Below, one piece after another: positions 5,390 to 12,835 of a stretch of 13,149 bases of DNA. The DNA is from Chloroflexota bacterium (lineage in GTDB: Bacteria; Chloroflexota; Anaerolineae; Fen-1058). Location of the stretch: positions 1-13,149 of the forward strand of contig JACRBO010000070.1 of NCBI GenBank assembly GCA_016219235.1, given 5' to 3'. Both the position numbers and the translations under genes were made by a program. A model generated the notes under the pieces. That model did no database searches and had not been told where the DNA came from. It saw nothing but the letters and a program-made list of their open reading frames with translations. The first letter of the stretch is position 1. Every line of letters starts with the position of its first letter.

Positions 5390-7258
5390 TCACTTCACTA
5401 CTTCAATCACTTCCGCCGCGGAATCATACCGCCCGAACATTGGCATCACGTACACGCCCTGCACCAATGTGCGCAACTGCTCCAGTGCTTCGCGCGCGAT
5501 CTTGATCCCTTCCTTGCGGCCGTCACTCGACTTGCGCATGCGCTCCAGCGTCCAGTCCGGCAGGATGATGCTGGGCAACTCGTTGTGCAGAAACTCGGCG
5601 TTGCGCAATGAGGCGGGCGGCAGCACGCCGCCCATGATGGGGATCGGCACCTCGCCGAATTGATCGCAATAGCGCTGCAAGAACGCCCGCACCGGCGTCA
5701 CGTCGAAGATTGGCTGCGACACGGCGAAGTCCGCGCCCGCCATGATCTTCTTGCGAAACGTCTTGATTTCGCGTTCCAGATCGGGCGGATAGAAGTTCAC
5801 GGCCACACCCACGTGAAACGACGTGGCCGGTCCAATCGAGATCCCGGCCGAATCCTTGCCCGTGTTCAAACTGCCCTTGATCAACTTCACCAACCCCGAT
5901 GGCACGATGTCATGCTGATCGCCCGCCTCGGGATAGTCGCCCACCGACGGCGGATCGCCCATTAAAACGAGCAGATTCCGCACGCCCAGCGCGTGCGCGG
6001 CCAGCAGGTCACTCTGCACGCGCAGCAGGTTGCGGCCGCGCGTCGGAAAGTGCAGCACGGTTTCCATTTGCGTATCGCGCTGAATCAAATGCGCCAGCGC
6101 CCACGCGCTCATCCGCATGCGCGCCATCGGCGTGTCCGCGATGTTGACCACGTCGAAACCCGCGCGCTTCAATTCGCGCGCCGCCTCGATGATGCGATTG
6201 GCGTTGTGCCCGCGCGGCGGATCGACCTCTACTCCAATGACAAACTTCCTGTCGGCAAACTTCTCGGCCAGCTGCGTCGGCGCAATCGGCTCACTCGGCA
6301 CCGCTTCAGACAGTGCGCCACCGCGCGGCACGCTGATCTGCACCCGCGTCACGCCGTGCAGTTCGGCCTCATCCAGCACAGCCCGCATCGCGCGGATATG
6401 TCCGGGCGTCGTGCCGCAGCACCCGCCGACAATCGTCGCGCCCGCGTTCAAAAAGCGCCGCGCATAATCGCCGAAGTATTCGGGCGTGGCGGGATACACC
6501 AGGCGTGGGCCCATACGCTGCGGCCAACCCGCGTTCGGCTGAATCGACACCAGCGGCGTGCGTTCGCTTGCGTGCGCGTGACGCGCCAGTGTTTGAATCA
6601 CGGGGAGCAGCCGCGCCGGGCCTACACTGCAATTCGCGCCGATGACATTTACACCCAACTCGATCAGTGTTCTCGCCACCAGGTCGGGCGCGTCGCCCAG
6701 CGGCGTGCAGCCGTCTTCCGTAAACGTCATCTGCGCGATGATGGGCACATCCGGCGCGACCTCTTTTGCCGCTTTGATCGCCTGCGTGATCTCACCCAGA
6801 TCGCTGAACGTCTCGACGATGAACGCATCGACGCCTTCACTCGCGATGGCAGCGATCTGCTCTTTGAAAGCCTCAAACGCCTCGATCGCGCTGACGCGAC
6901 CCAACGGCGCAAGGCGCACGCCCAGCGGGCCGATCGAGGCCGCGACATAGATCTTGCGCCGCGATTCATCCGCCGCCTTGCGCGCCAGCCGCACGCCCGA
7001 TTGGTTGATCGCGGCGATCTTGTTTTCCAGTTCGTGCTCGATCAGGCGGAAGCGGTTCGCGCCGAACGTATTCGTCTCGATGATCTCCGCGCCGGCCTCC
7101 ACGTAAGTGCGATGCACGTCGAGGATCACTTCCGGCTGCGACAGGTTCAACTCGTCAAAACAATGCTCAAACGAGGTGCCGCGCGCGTGAATCTGCGTGC
7201 CCATCGCGCCGTCGCACAGTATCGGGCCGCGCTTCAAACGATCGAGAAAGTCAGTCAT
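5390..7258 (-). CDS. yitJ: Bifunctional homocysteine S-methyltransferase / 5,10-methylenetetrahydrofolate reductase
   Basis: A 622-residue cytoplasmic fusion enzyme of one-carbon metabolism. Residues about 1-300 are the homocysteine S-methyltransferase barrel: ILCDGAMGTQ, NTFGANRF, and the zinc ligands Cys210 (GANCSVGP) and Cys280-Cys281 (VGGCCGTTPGH). Residues about 335-622 are the MetF-type reductase (FVIGVEVDPPRGHN, VNIADTPMARMRM, LLVLMGDPP, GADFAVSQPIFD, PIPIMGGVLP), which reduces methylene-THF with FAD. The length is typical of the YitJ family. No cobalamin-binding domain is present, and how such fusions obtain their methyl group is not fully settled. The ATG at 7258 is preceded by AAGGA seven bases upstream; an upstream reading from 7288 adds ten residues lying partly in an intergenic repeat. 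It is the last gene of a minus-strand series after two PIG-L genes. Confidence 0.95.
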   Translation of the reverse strand: MTDFLDRLKRGPILCDGAMGTQIHARGTSFEHCFDELNLSQPEVILDVHRTYVEAGAEIIETNTFGANRFRLIEHELENKIAAINQSGVRLARKAADESRRKIYVAASIGPLGVRLAPLGRVSAIEAFEAFKEQIAAIASEGVDAFIVETFSDLGEITQAIKAAKEVAPDVPIIAQMTFTEDGCTPLGDAPDLVARTLIELGVNVIGANCSVGPARLLPVIQTLARHAHASERTPLVSIQPNAGWPQRMGPRLVYPATPEYFGDYARRFLNAGATIVGGCCGTTPGHIRAMRAVLDEAELHGVTRVQISVPRGGALSEAVPSEPIAPTQLAEKFADRKFVIGVEVDPPRGHNANRIIEAARELKRAGFDVVNIADTPMARMRMSAWALAHLIQRDTQMETVLHFPTRGRNLLRVQSDLLAAHALGVRNLLVLMGDPPSVGDYPEAGDQHDIVPSGLVKLIKGSLNTGKDSAGISIGPATSFHVGVAVNFYPPDLEREIKTFRKKIMAGADFAVSQPIFDVTPVRAFLQRYCDQFGEVPIPIMGGVLPPASLRNAEFLHNELPSIILPDWTLERMRKSSDGRKEGIKIAREALEQLRTLVQGVYVMPMFGRYDSAAEVIEVVK

Positions 7259-7272
7259 GAGCAATCCTTGCC

Positions 7273-7352
7273 AATGACAAATGAACAATGACTAATGACA
7301 AATGCCGAATACACGAAGCTGGTTTGTCATTTGTCATTTTCAATTTGTCATT
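7273..7352. repeat. Inverted arrays of AATGACAA / TTGTCATT
   Basis: AATGACAA occurs at 7273 and 7294 with two degenerate copies between. The reverse complement TTGTCATT occurs at 7324, 7331 and 7345. The two blocks can pair (AATGACAAA at 7294-7302 with TTTGTCATT at 7323-7331), giving a hairpin between the first PIG-L gene and yitJ. The last copy contains the PIG-L stop codon (7350-7348). Confidence 0.7.
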
Positions 7353-8058
7353 CTTTAAGCCTCACCACGCGGAAATTCTCCGCAAACGCCATGCCCTGCT
7401 CTTTGCCCGCATCGGCCGTGCGCTGGCGGATCATCTCTTCGAGTTGGGCCATGCCATCGAGTTGGCAATGATGTTCGCGCAGCGCCTTTATCTTCAGTTC
7501 AACGGTGTCGCTGATGTCGATCCACGTGTCCAGATTCTCGAACGCGCGCACGTACACGCCGTGGACTTCGTGCACCGGGCCTTCTTCGGGCCACAACAGT
7601 TCCATCGAGGCGCAGGGGAAGATTGCGTCCAACGCTGCTAATGCCGCCGCGCGGTGATCGGGGTGGTTAATGCGATTGTTGCCCCAGAACACCAGATTCG
7701 GGTCGCCGCAGAAGACTACTTCAGGCTTGTATTTGCGGATCAGGTGCACCAGTTCGCGGCGCAGCATCAAATCGGCCACCAGACGGCTGTCATCGTGGCG
7801 CAGAAACTCGATGTGCTTCACACCCAGCACATCACATGCGTTCTTCTGCTCAACTTCGCGCAGCGCCGCCAACGTGTATTCCGTGAAAGAAGCATCGTGT
7901 GTGCCGACGTTGCCGCTCGTGCACAACACCACCGTGATTTCGCAGCCCGCCTTCGCCCACTTCGCCAGCGTGCCGCCGCACGAAAACTCCATATCGTCGG
8001 GATGCGCAAAGATCGTCATCGCCGATTGCGGAACCCAGTCACTATCAAACTTTGCCAT
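7348..8058 (-). CDS. PIG-L/LmbE-family deacetylase (copy 1)
   Basis: A 236-residue zinc-dependent N-deacetylase-type protein. The metal-binding motif is AHPDD (His19, Asp21, Asp22) after a short strand, followed by GGTLAKWAKAGCEITVV. The second metal motif is NHPDHR (His132, His135). TSGNVGTHD, FLRHDD and WPEEGPVHEVHGVYV are shared with the neighbouring copy. The family removes acetyl groups from N-acetylglucosaminyl conjugates or related substrates; the substrate here cannot be read from sequence. GGAG lies just upstream of the ATG at 8058. It follows its paralogue by 95 bases on the same strand and precedes yitJ. Confidence 0.92.
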   Translation of the reverse strand: MAKFDSDWVPQSAMTIFAHPDDMEFSCGGTLAKWAKAGCEITVVLCTSGNVGTHDASFTEYTLAALREVEQKNACDVLGVKHIEFLRHDDSRLVADLMLRRELVHLIRKYKPEVVFCGDPNLVFWGNNRINHPDHRAAALAALDAIFPCASMELLWPEEGPVHEVHGVYVRAFENLDTWIDISDTVELKIKALREHHCQLDGMAQLEEMIRQRTADAGKEQGMAFAENFRVVRLKE

Positions 8059-8118
8059 CGCTCTCCATTAGCTGACTGCTGATTTCTGATTGTTGAATGA
8101 TGATTGCTAAACATCACC

Positions 8119-8158
8119 TTGTCATCGTGTCAGCCTGTCATCTTGTCATCTTGTCATG
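8119..8158. repeat. Five tandem octamers related to TTGTCATC
   Basis: Octamers begin at exactly 8-base steps at 8119, 8127, 8135, 8143 and 8151; the consensus is TTGTCATC and copy 2 is the most diverged. The last copy contains the stop codon of the second PIG-L gene (8156-8154). The core matches the TTGTCATT array that follows the first PIG-L gene. Confidence 0.8.
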
Positions 8159-8927
8159 ATTCTTGCGGTTGATCGACCAGCGTCATCACCCGGAAGGTCT
8201 CTACCCGCTTCAGCTTGCCGCCGTCATCAGCCTTGACCTTGATGCTCTTCGCCTTCATGCGCTTACGGAAAGCCTTCGCTTCTTCCTTCGCCCACTGCGC
8301 GATCATCTCAGTGGGATCCCAGTCGCCCAATTGGCTCTTGTGCAGTTTCAACGCGGTGATCTTCGTTTCCAGCCAATCGGCTACATCGATCGCCACGTTG
8401 TCTTCCGCCGTGCCGTGTACATAGACGGCGTGGACTTTGTGAACCGGCCCCTCTTCCGGCCAGAACAATTCCATCTCCGCACGCGGGAAGACGGCTTCCA
8501 GCGCCGTTGCGCCAGCTGCACGATGATCGGGATGGTTGATGTATTCATCGCCGTAGAACCAGCCTTCGGGGCTGCCGCACAACACCACTTCCGGCTTGCG
8601 GCTGCGAATCTCGCGCACCAGTTCGCGGCTTAACTCCAGCGTGGGCTGCACGGCGCAATCATCGTGCCGCAGAAACACCACGTGCTGAATGCCCAACAAA
8701 TGCGCCACATCCATCTGCTCGGCCTCGCGCGTCTGGGCCAGCGTCTCGCGGGTGTATTGCGGATCGTGCGTGCCTACATTGCCGCTGGTGATCAGCAACA
8801 GCGTGATTTCACAACCCGCTTTGGCCCACTTGGCCAACGTCGCCCCCACGGTAAATTCGGCATCATCGGGATGCGCGTGAATCACCAGCGCCGATTTCGG
8901 AATATAACTGCTGTTAAACTTGGACAA
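8154..8927 (-). CDS. PIG-L/LmbE-family deacetylase (copy 2)
   Basis: A 257-residue paralogue of the gene that follows it. It has the same metal motifs at the same positions: AHPDD with His19, Asp21 and Asp22, and NHPDHR with His132 and His135. It shares TLAKWAKAGCEIT, TSGNVGTHD, FLRHDD and WPEEGPVHKVHAVYV. The C-terminus is longer and basic (KAFRKRMKAKSIKVKADDGG), unlike copy 1. The start is a TTG at 8927, supported by the strong GGGGGAG just upstream and by alignment with the MAKFDSD start of copy 1 (MSKFNSS here). It begins nine bases after the PIN gene stop, so the two are likely co-transcribed. The tandem copies suggest duplication followed by divergence; the substrates are unknown. Confidence 0.92.
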   Translation of the reverse strand: MSKFNSSYIPKSALVIHAHPDDAEFTVGATLAKWAKAGCEITLLLITSGNVGTHDPQYTRETLAQTREAEQMDVAHLLGIQHVVFLRHDDCAVQPTLELSRELVREIRSRKPEVVLCGSPEGWFYGDEYINHPDHRAAGATALEAVFPRAEMELFWPEEGPVHKVHAVYVHGTAEDNVAIDVADWLETKITALKLHKSQLGDWDPTEMIAQWAKEEAKAFRKRMKAKSIKVKADDGGKLKRVETFRVMTLVDQPQES

Positions 8928-8936
8928 AGTCTCCCC

Positions 8937-9350
8937 CTATTTCAATCCGGGCCACAACCGGAAGCCCATTTGCTCAAAGTGCCGATCGAACGTGAAAGCA
9001 TCGACGAGATGTTCGCGCCGCATGACGACAAAACTGGCGCAATCCACGAACGAGAACTCTTTGTCGTCGTATTTCTTGAACAACCGCCAGGCTTCGTCCC
9101 ACAAATCCATATCGACATGGATTTGCCTGACTTGCGATGAGTTCACCAGCCATTCACCAAACGCGACTGCTTTGCGATGACCCAGTCGCCCCAGCATCAA
9201 TGTCAATGTCTCGGCGATCACATAATCGGTCACAACAAAACTGACCGGCTGATCGAGCAGTATTTGAAAAGCGCGACTGGCGACAGCATGGTACTTATCG
9301 CGCTCATCATACACGGCCAGCCAGCCGGCACTGTCGCCATATAAATTCAT
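8937..9350 (-). CDS. PIN-domain ribonuclease, VapC-like
   Basis: A 137-residue PIN-domain protein. The acidic residues expected in the fold are present: Asp6 (YGDSAGW), Glu47 (DYVIAETLTLML), Asp103 (KEFSFVDCASFVVM) and Asp122 (DAFTFDRHF). The pattern matches VapC-type toxins that cleave RNA. The start codon is at 9350-9348, and the next base outward (9351) is the first base of an IS1595 inverted repeat, so the native leader, promoter and any antitoxin gene upstream have been removed or displaced. No antitoxin is visible on either side. It is followed by the two PIG-L genes on the same strand and may now rely on transcription from the IS. Calling it a toxin is inference from the fold; it could be a free-standing PIN nuclease. 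Confidence 0.88.
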   Translation of the reverse strand: MNLYGDSAGWLAVYDERDKYHAVASRAFQILLDQPVSFVVTDYVIAETLTLMLGRLGHRKAVAFGEWLVNSSQVRQIHVDMDLWDEAWRLFKKYDDKEFSFVDCASFVVMRREHLVDAFTFDRHFEQMGFRLWPGLK

Positions 9351-9424
9351 GGCTCAATCGGTGTTTCAAGGAGGCGGCGAAATTTGCGGTAAGATTACCC
9401 CATCCTCCCTACCTGGTGTGGCAT

Positions 9425-9808
9425 ATGCTCGTGAATATTCAGACCCTTATCGATGAAGCGAAATGCTATGAAGCGGTGCGCCAGTTGCGGTGGCCGGAGA
9501 GTGTTCGCTGTCCAGCCTGCTCGGCCGCGGAGATTACCAAGCGCGGCTTTCACACGCATCAGGCCCATCGACAACGCTACCAGTGTCGGGCCTGTGGGCG
9601 ACAGTTCGATGATTTAACCGACACGGTTTTTGAAGGCCATCACCAACCGTTGCGCACATGGGTCTTGTGTCTGTATTTCATGGGCCTGAATCTCTCCACC
9701 CAACAGATTGCCGCTGAGTTGGATTTGGATCCCGATGACGCGCACGATATGGCGACCCATCTGCGTGAAGGCATTGAGATAAAAAAAGCCAGTTTCCCTC
9801 AGCGGTGA
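9425..9808 (+). CDS. IS1595/ISXO2 transposase, N-terminal part (frameshifted)
   Basis: This 127-residue reading covers the zinc-ribbon and helix-turn-helix front of an ISXO2-type transposase. RWPESVRCPACSA and RYQCRACGRQF carry Cys29, Cys32, Cys54 and Cys57. DDLTDTVFEG, LRTWVLCLYFMG and STQQIAAELDL follow. The frame then leaves the protein: after EGIEIKK it reads ASFPQR and stops. The break coincides with a run of seven A (9781-9787). Removing one A would give EGIEIKKPVSLSGDVELDE, joining smoothly to the catalytic domain. The ATG at 9425 is preferred over the GTG at 9416; neither has a clear ribosome site. Confidence 0.85.
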   Translation: MLVNIQTLIDEAKCYEAVRQLRWPESVRCPACSAAEITKRGFHTHQAHRQRYQCRACGRQFDDLTDTVFEGHHQPLRTWVLCLYFMGLNLSTQQIAAELDLDPDDAHDMATHLREGIEIKKASFPQR

Positions 9809-10358
9809 CGTTGAACTGGACGAGGTGTATGTGATCGCCGGGCATAAAGGTCATCCTGAAATTGTGGCGGAATTAGGCCGCAAGGGCCGCCGACGTCGCT
9901 TGAAAGGCAAACGCGGGCGTGGGACCTTAGCTGACGAGAAGCCGCCGATCTTTGGGATGCTCCAACGGGATGGTGAGGTCGTCATCGCCATGTTACCCAA
10001 TGTTCAACGCGTAACCATTGAGCCGCTCATCCAGCAAACGATTCAAGCGGGTAGCCGCGTGTATACCGATGAGTACGACATTTACAATCATCTGGGCGCA
10101 TCGGGCTACACGCACAAGACCGTGAATCATTCGGCCGGTGAATATGCCCGCGACGAAGATGGCGATGGGTTCCATGAAGTGCATGTCAACACCCTGGAAG
10201 GCTTCTGGTCCTTGTTGCGCTCTTGGCTCCGTCCGCATCGCGGCCTCTCGCAAGAAAAACTGCCGTTGTATTTAGCCTTCTTTGAATTCGTGCATAATGT
10301 GCGACGCCGCGGCAAGGCGTTGTTAGCCTCACTCTTGGCAGTTTTGGTAGTTCCTTGA
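9783..10358 (+). pseudogene. IS1595/ISXO2 transposase, catalytic part in the shifted frame
   Basis: This frame is +1 relative to the N-terminal part and is open from 9783; its first GTG is at 9825. It contains the DDE nuclease: LSGDVELDEVYVIAGHKG (first Asp), SRVYTDEYDIYNHL (second Asp) and VHVNTLEGFWSLLRSWLRPH (Glu). The C-terminal EFVHNVRRRGK is typical of ISXO2. The linker GRKGRRRRLKGKRGRG is strongly basic. The stop lies inside the right inverted repeat. On its own it lacks the DNA-binding front, so activity would require slippage at the A7 run; otherwise the element is dead. Confidence 0.85.
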
Positions 10359-10384
10359 TTCACCGAATGAGCCTACAACAATTG

Positions 10385-11955
10385 GTGACTACTCAGCCGG
10401 TTATTCCTGCTGATTGAGTCGCCAACATCGGCGGTATATACGGTGTGCCAGTTAAGGCCGCCATTGTGGCGGCCAAGAGGCGCTGACCATTTTTGCGCGC
10501 GGTCGAGAAGTAGCTTCGAATCGTTGCGAACGTCTGCGCTCCCTCGAGGGTCCTGAAGCTGCCGGATATTTTCTGCTTGACTTTCATCATCCGAATGTCA
10601 CGCTCAGCCTGGTTGTGGTCAAACGGCACCTTAAAATCATACATGAACGCCAGCACTGCGGCTTGATGTCCAGTCAAGCGGTCGAGCAGGTTTTTCGGTG
10701 GGCTTTGCTTCAACCGGCCCCGCTGGCCGGGCGGACGCGCCGATTCCGGGCGGGGCGGGTTGGCCCGACGGCCGTGCTCCAAGGCGTGCGCATACCGGGA
10801 CTCAAACCCCGCGAGTTGGGCGGGCGTCAACTGGTCCTGTCGCGGGTGAGCGCGCTCGACGGCGTCTTTGATGTCCACGAGGAGGGTGCTCATTTCGGAC
10901 GCCCACGGCTGTTGATATTGTTCGGTGATGAACTTCAACTCACGCAGGTGGTGGGCATTGCACAGCGCATGGGCGCAGGTCGTATAGTGAAAGTAGGGTA
11001 CCCAGTGGTCGTGGATCGCCCGCCCGTGCAGTTCCGGCAAAATGCCGATCGCATCCATCGCGACCGCGCCCCGTTTGGCCTGTACGCGGTAGTAGCTGAG
11101 TTGGGCCGTACTGGCGGAATGTAGCCAATGCAGGCGGCCTTCAACGCGTAACCCGGTTTCATCGAAATGCACGACCGCGGCTTGAGTCGTCAAGTGCATC
11201 TTGATACGCTCGGTGACGGGCAACACCCGCGCAGCCAACAAGACGCCGGCGTCGACGATCGTGCTCTCACTCAGCGCCTGGCCGTACAGATCCGCGAGCA
11301 GTTGGCGGGTGCGCCCCAGCGGGATAAAGTGATACTGGTTAAAGTAGACCGCCTGCGCTTTGAGGTGCGGACCATATTGCACCGGCTGGCTGATGTCCGC
11401 GGGAAAGGCGGCCTGGGTGATATGCCCGCACTGCGGACAGGCTTTGATCTCGGCGCGATGTTCCGTGACTTCCAGCCGCACCTCGGGCAGGTCAAACACT
11501 TGGCGCGGTTCATGTCCCTGAACCGCAACCGTGGTGAGCGCGGCGTGACACTGTTCGCATTCGGTCACGTTATGGACTTCAACATGATCCGGCGAGTCGA
11601 CGGCCCGCAAGGTGTCACCCACATGGCCAGGCTGCCCACCGCTCGACTTGCCACTGCGCGTGCGCAGGCTCTGGGTGCGCGGTTTCCGGAGTCCGTCGCT
11701 GGAGGGCGGCTGGCCACTGTTGCGACTGTTCTTGGCCAGCTGGTCTTCCAAGGCTTGAACGCGGGTTTCTAACTGACGAATCATCGCGCGCATTTCACCG
11801 AATCGCACGACGACCGCGTCTTCGCCTTGGCGATAAACCGCACGCACTTCATCATCGGTGGGTAAGGGCAAAAGAGTCATGGACATGAGTATAGCCAATG
11901 GCTGTATGACCAACCGTAGATTTCTGTTAGAAATCCGTTATGCCTGAGCAGTCAC
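10385..11955 (-). mobile_element. IS66-family element (inner right boundary)
   Basis: The left end GTGACTACTCAGCC (10385-10398) is inverted at 11942-11955 (GTGACTGCTCAGGC in complement, two mismatches), enclosing a single IS66 tnpC gene whose stop codon lies in the left repeat. A closer match to the left end lies further out at 12112-12125 (GGCTGAGTAGTTAC), so the true element may extend to 12125. No target duplication is evident with either boundary. The left end is only 11 bases beyond the IS1595 element. Confidence 0.65.
10393..11886 (-). CDS. tnpC: IS66-family transposase (TnpC-like)
   Basis: A 497-residue DDE transposase. The order is an N-terminal coiled helix ([18 protein letters not shown]), [10 protein letters not shown], a linker with SGGQPGH, a zinc-finger-like pair (Cys110/Cys113 and Cys150/Cys153), then the catalytic domain. 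Likely acidic residues are Asp242 ([10 protein letters not shown]), Asp293 (IHDHWVPYF) and Glu428 ([19 protein letters not shown]). CNAHHLREL and the [22 protein letters not shown] tail are diagnostic of IS66. No tnpA or tnpB accompanies it, as in the ISBst12-type branch. The ATG at 11886 (MSMTLLPL) is used; a TTG at 11913 and an ATG at 11880 are alternatives, none with a ribosome site. The gene appears intact. Confidence 0.92.
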   Translation of the reverse strand: MSMTLLPLPTDDEVRAVYRQGEDAVVVRFGEMRAMIRQLETRVQALEDQLAKNSRNSGQPPSSDGLRKPRTQSLRTRSGKSSGGQPGHVGDTLRAVDSPDHVEVHNVTECEQCHAALTTVAVQGHEPRQVFDLPEVRLEVTEHRAEIKACPQCGHITQAAFPADISQPVQYGPHLKAQAVYFNQYHFIPLGRTRQLLADLYGQALSESTIVDAGVLLAARVLPVTERIKMHLTTQAAVVHFDETGLRVEGRLHWLHSASTAQLSYYRVQAKRGAVAMDAIGILPELHGRAIHDHWVPYFHYTTCAHALCNAHHLRELKFITEQYQQPWASEMSTLLVDIKDAVERAHPRQDQLTPAQLAGFESRYAHALEHGRRANPPRPESARPPGQRGRLKQSPPKNLLDRLTGHQAAVLAFMYDFKVPFDHNQAERDIRMMKVKQKISGSFRTLEGAQTFATIRSYFSTARKNGQRLLAATMAALTGTPYIPPMLATQSAGITG

Positions 11956-12125
11956 TTTCCACTTTAGTTTACGATCCGTCACACCGCACTGCACGCAGTG
12001 GGTGCAAGTGTTGCGAGGAGCGCTGTCTGCAACGAAGCAATCTCCAGCACGGCTCGCAATATTCGTTGACTGACAAGGAGATTGCTTCGCGCAAAACGCT
12101 CGCAATGACGTGGCTGAGTAGTTAC
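11942..12125. repeat. Two same-orientation IS66-type end sequences
   Basis: GCCTGAGCAGTCAC (11942-11955) and GGCTGAGTAGTTAC (12112-12125) are similar and in the same orientation, 170 bases apart. Both resemble the inverse of the IS66 left end. The interval holds the GCAATCTCC element. One may be a fragment of another IS66 copy or the displaced true end. Confidence 0.5.
12008..12110. repeat. Palindromic dispersed repeat of the GCAATCTCC type
   Basis: A nested inverted repeat. The inner arms CGAAGCAATCTCC (12033-12045) and GGAGATTGCTTCG (12077-12089) pair perfectly over 13 bases around a 31-base loop. The outer arms TTGCGAG (12011-12017) and CTCGCAA (12099-12105) pair as well. CTCGCAATGAC at the right end matches the 'GTCATTGCGAG...GAAGCAATCTCC' repeats known from many bacterial genomes. 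A smaller hairpin, CACTGC-AC-GCAGTG, lies at 11987-12000. Confidence 0.75.
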
Positions 12126-12148
12126 GCTTGAACACCCCATCGACCAAA

Positions 12149-12709
12149 ATGGAATCAGTCATTGAGCAGGTTCTTGCCGAAGTAGCAGTCTGTTTGCGTC
12201 CGGTCTCAACTGAAAGCCTGACTCAAGCCGTGTTGCTGATGGAAACTGCCCCACGGGTTTTTGTGGCTGGCGCGGGGCGAAGCGGCCTGTGCATGCGCGC
12301 CCTGGGCATGCGGCTGATGCATGTGGGGAAAACTGTCTATGTCGTAGGCGAGACCACTACGCCGAGCATCCTGGCAGCAGACTTGCTGATCCTCGGTTCG
12401 GGTTCGGGTCGGACCGCCGGCCTGCTGGCGGCAGCCGAAATGGCTCGACAGCGGGGCGCCCAACTTCTGCTCTTCACGACGGATGCGACTTCGCCTCTAG
12501 CCGAGTTGGCCGATCATCGGATCGTCATTCCAGCACCATCGCTCAGGGAGGCCGAGGGGTCATTCCAGCCCATGGGCTCCCTGTTTGAACAATCCCTGCT
12601 TATCCTGTGCGACAGCCTCATCCTAAGGTTGATGCAGCGGACCGGAGTCGACGCGGCGCAGATGTTGGAACGCCACGCCAATCTGGAACAGGGTTGTTTA
12701 CTCCGTTAG
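12149..12709 (+). CDS. hxlB: 6-phospho-3-hexuloisomerase (SIS domain)
   Basis: A 186-residue SIS-fold sugar-phosphate isomerase. Phosphate-binding and active-site segments are VFVAGAGRSGL (37-47), GETTTP (67-72), GSGSGRT (83-89) and QPMGSLFEQ (140-148, Glu147 the likely catalytic base). The C-terminal ERHANLEQ carries the conserved His176. The pattern matches PHI, which interconverts 3-hexulose 6-phosphate and fructose 6-phosphate in the ribulose monophosphate route. The partner hexulose-phosphate synthase is not in this window. I use the ATG at 12149; an in-frame TTG at 12128 would start only three bases outside the possible IS66 end at 12125, and neither has a ribosome site. Insertion upstream has probably replaced the native promoter. 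It converges with, and overlaps by 12 bases, the small minus-strand ORF. Confidence 0.9.
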   Translation: MESVIEQVLAEVAVCLRPVSTESLTQAVLLMETAPRVFVAGAGRSGLCMRALGMRLMHVGKTVYVVGETTTPSILAADLLILGSGSGRTAGLLAAAEMARQRGAQLLLFTTDATSPLAELADHRIVIPAPSLREAEGSFQPMGSLFEQSLLILCDSLILRLMQRTGVDAAQMLERHANLEQGCLLR

Positions 12710-12835
12710 ATCTTCCGCAATCTCGCTGAATTGTTCCAGCGCGGCCTGCAAGTCTTCGACGATCTCTATCGCGAGAATATCGGGGTTGGGCAGATGCGCT
12801 CGATCGATCTGTCCCCGCCATGAAGTTGTCCCCAT
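12698..12835 (-). pseudogene. hsdM: Small ORF with the C-terminal tail of an HsdM-type methylase
   Basis: A 45-codon minus-strand ORF. It begins MGTTSWRGQIDRAH and continues LPNPDILA, IEIVEDLQAALEQFSEIAEDL, the last helix typical of HsdM-type N6-adenine methylases ('...aaeIVedLeaAleqF.eIaedL'). The rest of the methylase is absent; upstream the frame closes at a TGA 13 codons before the ATG. GGGAGG lies 8 bases before the ATG, so a short peptide could be made. It may be the tail of the same R-M system whose front lies at 4534, moved by rearrangement, or a separate relic. The family call is by pattern only. Confidence 0.5.

Larger units (their letters stand above)
9351..10373 (+). mobile_element. 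IS1595-family (ISXO2-like) insertion sequence
   Basis: A 1023-bp element bounded by 22-bp inverted repeats (9351-9372 and 10352-10373) that match at 19 of 22 positions: GGCTCA(A/T)TCGGTG, two mismatched bases, TCAAGGA. The GGCT start is usual for the family. It encloses an ISXO2-type transposase split by a frameshift. No 8-bp target duplication is seen: the left flank is AAATTCAT and the right flank is TACAACAA. Confidence 0.85.

Noticed and set aside
5993..7291. A 432-codon open frame on the plus strand.
   Set aside because: It lies wholly opposite yitJ, is rich in Arg/His/Gln with no motif, and reflects the GC-rich codon pattern of the real gene.
8119..8158. The octamer array as a CRISPR.
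   Set aside because: The units are 8 bases and contiguous, with no spacers and no cas genes nearby.
9353..9390. A minus-strand frame ending YRKFRRLLETPIEP with an ATGA overlap with the PIN start, looking like the tail of an antitoxin.
   Set aside because: These bases are the left inverted repeat and inner edge of the IS1595 element, matched at 10352-10373, so the frame is IS sequence.
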